From positions 310,001 through 374,000 of the forward strand of contig NZ_QRCT01000050.1 in NCBI RefSeq assembly GCF_003363435.1: a stretch of DNA of 64,000 bases, written 5' to 3'. The notes beneath the pieces were generated by a model. That model made no database searches. It saw only the letters and a list, made by a program, of their open reading frames with translations, and was not told the origin of the DNA. Positions 53,216-60,084 of the stretch are shown here, piece after piece. Source of the DNA: Anaerosacchariphilus polymeriproducens (GTDB lineage: Bacteria; Bacillota; Clostridia; Lachnospirales; Lachnospiraceae). Each line of letters opens with the position of its first letter. The stretch's first letter is position 1. The translations under genes were made by a program, and so were the position numbers.

Positions 53216-53680
53216 ATGAGTAAAAAAATTTTTTTAGCTGCGCCATTTAAAGGTCTGGTTAATCACGACACTTCATTATTAGAATCAGGTACCAAAAGCA
53301 AGATAACAGAGTTAATTCACTTTTTTGAAAAAAGGGGTCATGTTGTCCATAATGCTCATCAGCGAGAAGCTTGGGGAAAAGAATTTATGACTCCGGAACA
53401 ATGTACGAAAATTGATTATGAAGAAATTAAAAATTGTGATATATTTGTTGCTTTTCCGGGTATACCTGCTTCACCAGGCACGCATATAGAAATTGGATGG
53501 GCATCAGCATTTAAAAAGAAAATAGTTTTGCTGCTTTTTGAAAACGAAGAATATTATGCCTATTTAGTAAGAGGGCTACATAGTGTATTGGATGTCAAAT
53601 ATATTGTTTATAGGGAGAAAAAAGATTATTTGGAAGAATTAGATGTATTTCTGAAGGAGATGGGAGCCAATGAAATATAA
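53216..53680 (+). CDS. Nucleoside 2-deoxyribosyltransferase-family N-glycosidase, MilB-like
   Basis: A 154-residue protein starting KKIFLAAPFKGLVN with the family's catalytic Glu likely Glu92 in PGTHIEIGWASA. Relatives MilB (mildiomycin pathway) and the bacimethrin-cluster enzyme hydrolyse hydroxymethyl-CMP to free 5-hydroxymethylcytosine. An ordinary deoxyribosyltransferase is the alternative. The cytosine-type synthase gene overlapping its stop by 11 bases, the methyltransferase and thiaminase I all favour the antivitamin pathway. This is the first gene of a four-gene operon. Confidence 0.85.
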   Translation: MSKKIFLAAPFKGLVNHDTSLLESGTKSKITELIHFFEKRGHVVHNAHQREAWGKEFMTPEQCTKIDYEEIKNCDIFVAFPGIPASPGTHIEIGWASAFKKKIVLLLFENEEYYAYLVRGLHSVLDVKYIVYREKKDYLEELDVFLKEMGANEI

Positions 53681-54656
53681 AAACTTTGAGGAAGCATATA
53701 TTGAAAATCTGCGTGAGACTTATTGTAATCCGGAGTTCGAGAATAGTCCACGGGGTTATAAAAGCAGAGAACGATTGAACTGTACGATTGAAATTGAAAA
53801 TCCCATTGAGCGTGTATGCTATTTACCGGCCAGAAAAGAAAATATAATTTTTAATTTTGCAGAGGCTATTTGGTATTTGTCGGGAAGCAACAGTCTTGAA
53901 TTTATTGATTACTATGCAAGTAATATGAAAAAATATTCAGCAGATGGTAAAACTTTGAAAGGTACTGCATATGGACCTAAAATTTTTACTTTTGGATCAA
54001 ATGCAATCAATCAGTGGAACAGACTGATTGATATTTTTAAAGAAGATCCGGATACAAAAAGAGGTTTTGTGCAAATATTTGATGCAAACGAAGATTTGCA
54101 TCTGACCAATATTGATGTATCCTGCACCATCGGACTTCAATTCTTTCAGAGAAAAAACGCATTATATACTTGCGGATATATGAGAGCAAATGATGCTTAC
54201 AGAGGAATTGTAAGTGACGTTTTTTCATTTACATTTATTCAGGAAATGCTGGCGACTCAGATGGGGCTAAAGGTAGGAAGATACTACCATAATATTGCAA
54301 CTACCCACGTTTATGAACCTGATAACCAACACGTAGAAAGAATATTGGTAGATAGTATTCATGATACTGTTTCAAAGTTTTGTTTTCCAACTATGCCTCA
54401 TAAGAATAATTGGGATGATTTAAAAGTTGTATTGGAATATGAAGAACTTTTAAGAAATAAGAAAATAGAATTAAGTATAGAAAAGTTAAATAAGATTGGA
54501 ATTGATAATTATTGGAAGCAGTTATTGCTTCTTTTTTCAATCTATCAGGGAATATATTATAACAATAAAATTGAGTTTCATTTATACAAGTATCTATATC
54601 CTGTTTATCAGCATTTTGTAAAAAACAGATGGAGTGAAATGCTTAAGGAGGCATGA
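53670..54656 (+). CDS. Thymidylate-synthase-fold CMP 5-hydroxymethylase, MilA-like
   Basis: A 328-residue thymidylate-synthase homologue. The catalytic Cys is Cys152 in NIDVSC, and the phosphate-site motif is MRANDAYRG. Two positions argue against dUMP methylation. The Asn that reads uracil in thymidylate synthase (31 residues after Cys) is Asp183, as in T4 dCMP hydroxymethylase. The Ser after the phosphate Arg is Ala173, as I recall for the ribonucleotide-specific MilA. The expected reaction is CMP plus methylene-tetrahydrofolate to 5-hydroxymethyl-CMP. Stop and next start are nearly fused. Confidence 0.85.
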   Translation: MKYKNFEEAYIENLRETYCNPEFENSPRGYKSRERLNCTIEIENPIERVCYLPARKENIIFNFAEAIWYLSGSNSLEFIDYYASNMKKYSADGKTLKGTAYGPKIFTFGSNAINQWNRLIDIFKEDPDTKRGFVQIFDANEDLHLTNIDVSCTIGLQFFQRKNALYTCGYMRANDAYRGIVSDVFSFTFIQEMLATQMGLKVGRYYHNIATTHVYEPDNQHVERILVDSIHDTVSKFCFPTMPHKNNWDDLKVVLEYEELLRNKKIELSIEKLNKIGIDNYWKQLLLLFSIYQGIYYNNKIEFHLYKYLYPVYQHFVKNRWSEMLKEA

Positions 54657-54658
54657 AA

Positions 54659-55420
54659 ATGGGAACATCATGGAAAGAAACAGAAATCACCAAGAAATTT
54701 AATGAATATAATGATATGTTAGAGAACATCTTAGGGTTTCAAACATTGTTTGATCAAATTCAGAAAGACAGAAGTATAAAAACAATTCTTGATTATGGGT
54801 GTGGTCCGGGAAAGGTCTCTTACAGATTAGCTGGAATTAAAGAAGAATATTCTGTTATAGCTGTGGATGAGTCAGAAGGAATGCTGAATATTGCGCAAAA
54901 TGAGCGTGCAAAAGAAAATATTCATTATCAATGCATTGCAAATGATGATCTTTCATTTTTAGAAGACAGCTCAATAGATTGTGCGATTATATGTTTTGTT
55001 TTTATTAATAATTCCAATAAGGAACGTATTCTTAAGGTTGCAAAGGAAGTGTTCCGAGTTTTAAAGAAAAATGGCACATTATTTATTCTAGACTCTAATC
55101 CTGAAGCGATAGGATATGAATTCACAACATTTCAAAATGGGTTGAAGAACTTTAAATATAAGGATGGAGATAAGAAACAACAATATTTACATATACCAGG
55201 CAGTGATGATCTGATATTAGATGATTATTTTTGGTCCAGGGAATTTTATTTATCATTTTTGAATAAAGCAGGTTTTAAAAATATTACAATTTTTGAACCT
55301 ACGATAGATGCTTTATCTGAAGAATCCAGAAAAGAAGCAGAAAAAATATATAATGTAAAGGAGTGGAAAGACGAAAAAGAGCAGGCACCGTTCATTATAT
55401 TTGATGCAGTTAAAAAATGA
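54659..55420 (+). CDS. SAM-dependent methyltransferase of antivitamin operon
   Basis: A 253-residue class I methyltransferase. I choose ATG 54659 because ATG 54653 is one base from the AAGGAGG site. Motif I is ILDYGCGPGKVSYRL (residues ~43-57), with the SAM acid in VIAVDESEGML and motif IV near IDCAIICFV. In bacimethrin synthesis a methyltransferase of this type methylates O2 of 5-hydroxymethylcytosine to give 4-amino-5-hydroxymethyl-2-methoxypyrimidine. The substrate is inferred from neighbours. It sits between the hydroxymethylase and thiaminase genes. Confidence 0.8.
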   Translation: MGTSWKETEITKKFNEYNDMLENILGFQTLFDQIQKDRSIKTILDYGCGPGKVSYRLAGIKEEYSVIAVDESEGMLNIAQNERAKENIHYQCIANDDLSFLEDSSIDCAIICFVFINNSNKERILKVAKEVFRVLKKNGTLFILDSNPEAIGYEFTTFQNGLKNFKYKDGDKKQQYLHIPGSDDLILDDYFWSREFYLSFLNKAGFKNITIFEPTIDALSEESRKEAEKIYNVKEWKDEKEQAPFIIFDAVKK

Positions 55421-55437
55421 TAAAGGAGGGAAAAACT

Positions 55438-56664
55438 ATGAAGGGTAAATTTTTAAATAGAAGGAGGATATCAATTATTATTTGTGTGCTGGTAATATTT
55501 GGGGGGCTATGCTATTTTAGCACGCAATGTTCTGCGGATGAAGAAAACAAAAAAAGCAATTTAAATGTTGCATTGTATGGTTATGTACCAGATTTGGAGC
55601 GGTTTAAAAATGCATTAGAAGAAAAGTGGAAAAAAGTAGAACCGCAAGTAGATTTGAATTTTGTAAGCTGGGATTGTTATGAATCTGACCCGCCTCAAAA
55701 TTTAGATGTATTTGTTTTTGATGCGATTTATCTTTCTCATTTTGTAGAGAAAGAATATCTAACACCTTTAGATCCAAATGTCATTGAGAATAGATCGGAT
55801 ATCCTCCCCTTTGCCTTAGATGGATGCACAGTAAATGGTAAAATTTACGCAATTCCACAAATCGTTTGTACAAATCTGCTATATACAAGGGCTGGGGATA
55901 ATACATTAGATCATGTATCGACCGTACCTGAATTGTATCAGGCTATTGGAGCACGCCAATCTACAGGATTAATACCGGAGGCTGATGAAGGGCTTTTGAT
56001 TGACATGTCCGGGGGCACATCAAAGGTATGTATGTTTTTAGATGCTCTAATTGATAGAAACCAAAATTATACGGATTATGCTACACTTCCTGAGTTACCG
56101 GATTTGAATACAGATGCATTAAATAGTCTTGTACTTCTTCAGCGAATGGCCGGTGTAGAACAAGCCAATTATTGGCCCGATAATAGTGATGCCTATATTC
56201 GTGCAAAGTGGTTTGAAGAAGGTCATGGAAAAGCGTATCTCGGTTATACAGAAGCTATGTCAAAGATGGAAGGATTTGCCGACCAAGTAAATTTTAAGAC
56301 ACTATCTTTATCTGAAAATTCAAATATCCCTCTTTTTTATGGAGATGTAGTAGGTATTAATAAGGCTGTCAGTGAAAAAGAAAAGCAGGAAACTGCAATT
56401 AAATTAGTTAATGTTATGACTTCTTGCCGTACGATGAAAGCATCACTTTTGCCTGATAAAAAGAATTCGTACCCACAATACTTATTGCCGGCTAGAAAAT
56501 CTGTCTACAATTCTATGAAAACGAAGTATCCTATTTATGGAAAATTACAGGATATAGCAACGGATGCAAAAAATAAACTTTTTAGAGTCGGTGCGAATAT
56601 CAGAGAATGGATGTTGCAGGCGAAACCGCTTGTAAAGAAGTATTTGGAAGAACATGTAAATTGA
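55438..56664 (+). CDS. Thiaminase I, exported
   Basis: A 408-residue protein from ATG 55438, behind AAAGGAGGG. An N-terminal RRR-hydrophobic segment (~8-26) is a signal or anchor; no canonical lipobox is seen. The mature part has the type II periplasmic-binding fold of thiaminase I. The nucleophile is Cys144 in IPQIVCTN, against Cys143 in the C. botulinum enzyme. The base is Glu272 in LGYTEAMSKM, 128 residues later, the same spacing as Cys113/Glu241 in Bacillus thiaminase I. It cleaves thiamine by base exchange with a nucleophile outside the cell. Cys plus Glu spacing makes the call firm. Confidence 0.92.
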   Translation: MKGKFLNRRRISIIICVLVIFGGLCYFSTQCSADEENKKSNLNVALYGYVPDLERFKNALEEKWKKVEPQVDLNFVSWDCYESDPPQNLDVFVFDAIYLSHFVEKEYLTPLDPNVIENRSDILPFALDGCTVNGKIYAIPQIVCTNLLYTRAGDNTLDHVSTVPELYQAIGARQSTGLIPEADEGLLIDMSGGTSKVCMFLDALIDRNQNYTDYATLPELPDLNTDALNSLVLLQRMAGVEQANYWPDNSDAYIRAKWFEEGHGKAYLGYTEAMSKMEGFADQVNFKTLSLSENSNIPLFYGDVVGINKAVSEKEKQETAIKLVNVMTSCRTMKASLLPDKKNSYPQYLLPARKSVYNSMKTKYPIYGKLQDIATDAKNKLFRVGANIREWMLQAKPLVKKYLEEHVN

Positions 56665-56684
56665 AATTTATACAATGGTAAGGA

Positions 56685-56725
56685 TTGACATTGCAATACA
56701 AAACATGTAAAAATAGTAAGGTAAT
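56685..56725 (+). promoter_or_regulatory. Conserved-block promoter, third copy
   Basis: TTGACA 56685-56690, 17-bp spacer, TAAAAA 56708-56713. ATGTAAAAATAGTAAGGT is identical to the two toxin promoters, although the spacer differs. Confidence 0.65.
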
Positions 56726-56758
56726 TAACTATTTATTCGATACTTAAATGGAGGAAAC

Positions 56759-57244
56759 ATGAAAAAATCATTATTATTTTGTTTGATAATTACTATTAGC
56801 ATTATAGATATTTTTTGTCTTAAAAATGCATTTGAATTTTCAGTAAATAATATTGTTTTAGATAGCAGTGAAAATAATGTAGCGTTGATTGTTATAATAC
56901 CAATGATTATTGCTTTTGTTATTTTTATTGTTACAATTCTTAACTTACTATCTGGTATAACAGGTCTATTTTATTTAAGAGAAGTAGAGTTGCATCTAAA
57001 AGACTTTTTATATAAAAAAAAGAATAATTTTCTAACTAAATTAATTAAAATTGTAGGATATGGGTTTATATCAATATATTTTATTCTTTTAGATGATTCA
57101 ATTAGAAATAGAAATTATTATGGTATTGTTTTTAGTCTTTTAGCTATATGTATTACTATTTTATATGTGATATGGTTTACTGGAATTATTAATGGATATC
57201 ATATTAAACAGGAGAATAGAACTTTGATAGATATAGAGTATTGA
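56759..57244 (+). CDS. Small AT-rich membrane protein
   Basis: A 161-residue protein with four hydrophobic helices (~4-20, 41-68, 97-115, 123-147) behind GGAGG. It is driven by the same promoter class as the LXG-like toxins, so a role as immunity or toxin-linked protein is plausible. No family is recognised. Confidence 0.65.
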   Translation: MKKSLLFCLIITISIIDIFCLKNAFEFSVNNIVLDSSENNVALIVIIPMIIAFVIFIVTILNLLSGITGLFYLREVELHLKDFLYKKKNNFLTKLIKIVGYGFISIYFILLDDSIRNRNYYGIVFSLLAICITILYVIWFTGIINGYHIKQENRTLIDIEY

Positions 57245-57276
57245 TAGAGCAATCGTAAATATATGAAATCTTGGAG

Positions 57277-57424
57277 GTGATATGTATCAACGTCTTTGAA
57301 AAACTTGAGCATATTATAAAACTTCGTTCGAAGGTATTGTATGCTGAGTAGGAACGTAATAGTGAATCAAAAACTATGAGGTTTCAGAAGTTTGAAAAGT
57401 AATAAAAGCGATTAAATGAAGTAT
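57277..57424 (+). pseudogene. Decayed small ORF
   Basis: One frame after GGAGGTGAT reads NVFEKLEHIIKLRSKVLYAE, stop, ERNSESKTMRFQKFEK, two stops, KRLNEV, stop. The sequence between stops is coding-like, suggesting a small charged protein that lost its frame. Family unknown. Confidence 0.4.
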
Positions 57425-57453
57425 AAGATAAAAAATAGTAAGCAAGTCAGAAT

Positions 57454-57483
57454 AAGCCTTGAGAGTATGAAGTCTCAAGGCTT
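57454..57483. terminator. Bidirectional terminator
   Basis: AAGCCTTGAGA and TCTCAAGGCTT form an 11-bp stem, followed by AACTTTTG. It separates the plus-strand genes from the convergent permease operon. Confidence 0.75.
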
Positions 57484-57508
57484 AACTTTTGTCTGTTTTC
57501 AGGAGAAA

Positions 57509-58228
57509 TCAGATATTATTTAATTGGATAGCCTTCACAGGACAGGACATGACAGTATCTCTTAAACGCTCTGAATCATAAATAACATATTTTTTTAAGC
57601 TTGCTTTTTTACCATCCATTATAAAAAGCTCAGGATATTTTTTTGTACAGACGGTACAACCCATGCAGGCTTTTTCATTAATATAAATTTCTGCTTTTTC
57701 TTCTTCGTTCTCTTGTGGTAGATCTTCGTCTTTTATAATCTTTGATCCAATCCAAGAAAATATTAAAATAGCTATTATTGTTAATATCCAACGAATCATC
57801 ATAAACTTAGGACCTAAAAATTTGGCTTCATTCAAAAGCATTGGGATTTTTATAACTGCCCATGAACTTAAAATAATAATAATATTCTTAATGGATGCCC
57901 CTTTTTTATGCAGCATTACACAGAATGGGAAAGCAGCATAAATAGGACCGGCAGAAACACTACCGAATAAAAAGGATAAAATAACGCCTTTGATTTTGGC
58001 ATCTTTACCTAAAAATTTCATAATTGTTTCTTTAGGAATCCAAGTATCAAGCAGTGCTGTTAAAACAAAGATAACAGGCATGATCATTAACATTTCAATA
58101 ATGTAATATTTGCTGTTTTTAATTCCTTGTAATCCTAATTGTGGATTGACGATTGTTAGAATTATATATGCAAGTACAACTATGACCATAAATAAATTCC
58201 CTTTTATAAAATTTATAAGTTTATTCAT
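57509..58228 (-). CDS. Permease (DUF318/ArsP-like half) fused to ferredoxin domain
   Basis: A 239-residue protein. Five or six membrane helices (~10-165) include FGSVSAGPIYAAFPFCVML, a pattern of DUF318-type permeases. The C-terminal ~70 residues hold one 4Fe-4S ferredoxin motif, CMGCTVC followed by CPVKAIQ. It overlaps the upstream gene by 4 bases (same strand), so both halves are co-translated and probably form one transporter. The fused iron-sulfur site suggests redox sensing or electron-linked transport. Substrate is unknown. Confidence 0.78.
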   Translation of the reverse strand: MNKLINFIKGNLFMVIVVLAYIILTIVNPQLGLQGIKNSKYYIIEMLMIMPVIFVLTALLDTWIPKETIMKFLGKDAKIKGVILSFLFGSVSAGPIYAAFPFCVMLHKKGASIKNIIIILSSWAVIKIPMLLNEAKFLGPKFMMIRWILTIIAILIFSWIGSKIIKDEDLPQENEEEKAEIYINEKACMGCTVCTKKYPELFIMDGKKASLKKYVIYDSERLRDTVMSCPVKAIQLNNI

Positions 58229-58710
58229 TTTAAAATTACCCCCATAATAATAGCAATAACAATTGCAAATAAAAAGCTAAGTACATTTCTCGTAACCGCA
58301 AATTTTGTTCCAAACTCTTTTTTTTCAAGCGGAAATGTTGCGACACCGACCATTGTAAGAGTCGTTAAAAATGCAACAGAAGGCATGATACCAACCCCAG
58401 CTCCGGCAAGTGTGCCAATTAAAGGAAACGCGATAAATGCAGGAATTAAGGTAATTGTTCCAAAAACAGCAGCAGCAATCGTTGCTACAAATAAATTTTG
58501 TTTCCCGATAATTTCAGATATTTTATCAGGTGGTAAAACAGCTAGAATGATTCCAATTGCGAAAATAACTGCAAAAATGGAAAGAGCCATTCCTCTGCCC
58601 ATAAAAAATGCTCTCTTCAAAGCATCTTTTGTTTTTCTTTTATTTTTTATAAAAGAAAAAATTAATAGTCCTACGGTTAATACCCAAATAGCAATTGTAA
58701 AAATATCCAT
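58225..58710 (-). CDS. Permease, second half of split pair
   Basis: A 161-residue protein with four to five membrane helices; FAIGIILAVLPPDKISEIIG and TLIPAFIAFPLIGTLAGAGV repeat the fold of its partner. It starts behind AAAAGGAGTAAA on the minus strand. Together the two form a permease of the DUF318 kind, split into two genes and divergent from a Crp/Fnr gene. Confidence 0.75.
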   Translation of the reverse strand: MDIFTIAIWVLTVGLLIFSFIKNKRKTKDALKRAFFMGRGMALSIFAVIFAIGIILAVLPPDKISEIIGKQNLFVATIAAAVFGTITLIPAFIAFPLIGTLAGAGVGIMPSVAFLTTLTMVGVATFPLEKKEFGTKFAVTRNVLSFLFAIVIAIIMGVILK

Positions 58711-58885
58711 AAAATTTACTCCTTTTATCTTATTTGAAGTTACTGTTCAGTCCTGCAGAAATGTTGTTAAAATCTGAACCTGAGTGCTTGCACCAAGGGA
58801 AATTTGTATATTCCGGCAAATTATGAATTACATGGCTGAACGGTTACTATTTAAATTAATAATAAAGCAAATTACTCACCACAGA

Positions 58886-58914
58886 TAGACACATAGGTTT
58901 CTTTTTGCTATAAT
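58886..58914 (+). promoter_or_regulatory. Promoter of Crp/Fnr gene
   Basis: TAGACA at 58886-58891 and perfect TATAAT at 58909-58914 with a 17-bp spacer, ending 20 bp before ATG 58935. Confidence 0.7.
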
Positions 58915-58934
58915 AAATTTGGGTGATAAAAGTG

Positions 58935-59567
58935 ATGATTAAAAATATTCCGTTTTTTAAGGACATTGATGAATCAATAATAAATAAAATTAAATTTACG
59001 ATAAAAAAGTATTCTAAAAATGAAACGATATATAATCAAGGCGATAAATGTATTAACATGGATATTGTAATTTCGGGGAATCTGGTTGCGTATTCGTTAT
59101 CGCAAAATGGCTCCGAAAATGTTGTTTTTAATTTTAATAAAGGCAGTATCATTGGTGCCAATCTTTTGTTTGGCACTGCAAATCATTATCCAATGAATAT
59201 TTACTGTACAGAAAATTGTGAGCTTTTACACGTTTCGAAGTCCCAGATAGAAATACTGTTAAAAGACTATAATTTTACGATAAATTTCATAAAAAGTATT
59301 TCTCAAAACTCTCAGGGAATGAACAGAAAAATAGTTATGTATACGCAGAAATCTTTGAGAGAAAATATAATGGATTACTTTTTGGCATTATCGCTGGAAC
59401 AAAAATCAAAAACAATAACATTACCGATAAGTAAAAAGCAATTAGCTGATTATTTTGGCGTTCAGCGGCCTTCGCTTTTTAGAGAACTGAAAAAGATGAA
59501 AGATAATGGAGAAATCGAAGTGCATAATAAGAAAATAGTAATCAATGAAGAAAATGATATAATATAA
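58935..59567 (+). CDS. Crp/Fnr-family transcriptional regulator
   Basis: About 210 residues from ATG 58935, after GGGTGAT. The N-terminus is a cyclic-nucleotide-binding-type beta roll (IYNQGDKCINMDIVISGNL). The C-terminus is an HTH_Crp domain with LPISKKQLADYFGVQRPSLFRELKKM. No N-terminal cysteine cluster is present, so it is not a classical oxygen-sensing Fnr. Its divergent placement makes it the likely controller of the permease pair. Confidence 0.88.
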   Translation: MIKNIPFFKDIDESIINKIKFTIKKYSKNETIYNQGDKCINMDIVISGNLVAYSLSQNGSENVVFNFNKGSIIGANLLFGTANHYPMNIYCTENCELLHVSKSQIEILLKDYNFTINFIKSISQNSQGMNRKIVMYTQKSLRENIMDYFLALSLEQKSKTITLPISKKQLADYFGVQRPSLFRELKKMKDNGEIEVHNKKIVINEENDII

Positions 59568-59596
59568 ATAAGAGATATATAAGTATGAATATTTGT

Positions 59597-59622
59597 GCAT
59601 AGCCGTAAAAGCTATGCTTTTA
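59597..59622 (+). terminator. Terminator after Crp/Fnr gene
   Basis: GCATAGC and GCTATGC pair around CGTAAAA and are followed by TTTTATTT. Confidence 0.82.
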
Positions 59623-59809
59623 TTTGAATGTTCAAACAAATCTAAAGCGTTTTTTTATGATGCAATTTTTATAATTCCAAGCAAATAAGTAATTGATAAA
59701 ATGTTTGGTAATAAAGTAGAACAGAAAGAATTAAATAATAATAGAGTATGTTAATAGAACGAATATTTCACAACTTATTAAAAACTTAAATTCTGAAATA
59801 TGAATAGTG

Positions 59810-59838
59810 TTGACTATTTATAATAAAAAGAGTAGTAT
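59810..59838 (+). promoter_or_regulatory. Candidate plus-strand promoter upstream of cas9
   Basis: TTGACT at 59810-59815 and TAGTAT at 59833-59838 with a 17-bp spacer. It is the only sigma-70-like plus-strand signal I see in the 460-bp gap before cas9; the leader would run antisense to the tracrRNA unit. Confidence 0.4.
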
Positions 59839-59892
59839 TTATTTTAATAGATTAGTACAGATTATTGGACAATAAATAATATATAATAAGAA

Positions 59893-60013
59893 TATAAAAA
59901 AACTTGCATTTGCAAGTTTTAAATCCACACACGTGGAAGCTATAAAAGCGATTTGAATAAATTTTTATTTGAACTTATGGTGTAAACTCATATGGTAGTC
60001 AATCATTTGAGTC
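59893..60013 (-). ncRNA. Probable tracrRNA, antisense to cas9 leader
   Basis: On the minus strand a transcript from about 60013 would contain an anti-repeat-like stretch (about 59950-60000). It is followed by a small hairpin GCT/AGC (59939-59949), a hairpin TCCAC/GTGGA (59924-59937) and a terminator AAACTTGC/GCAAGTTT with a run of seven T (59896-59920). This layout and its place beside cas9 fit tracrRNA. The partner repeat is outside the window. Confidence 0.72.
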
Positions 60014-60019
60014 AATTTA

Positions 60020-60048
60020 ATATTACACTATTTATTTTTTAATGTCAA
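60020..60048 (-). promoter_or_regulatory. Sigma-70 promoter of tracrRNA
   Basis: Read on the minus strand, TTGACA (60048-60043), 17-bp spacer, TAATAT (60025-60020). It is near consensus and points away from cas9. Confidence 0.75.
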
Positions 60049-60084
60049 CAAGGAATAAAGAAGTTTAGAAGGAGAGATTATCTT

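Noticed and set aside
53670-54656. Housekeeping thymidylate synthase (thyA)
   Set aside because: Asp183 replaces the uracil-reading Asn and the gene is locked into an antivitamin operon; a cytosine nucleotide substrate is better supported.
59568-60084. CRISPR array next to cas9
   Set aside because: No repeat-spacer pattern is present; the short repeats ATTTGAA in this region belong to the tracrRNA anti-repeat segment.
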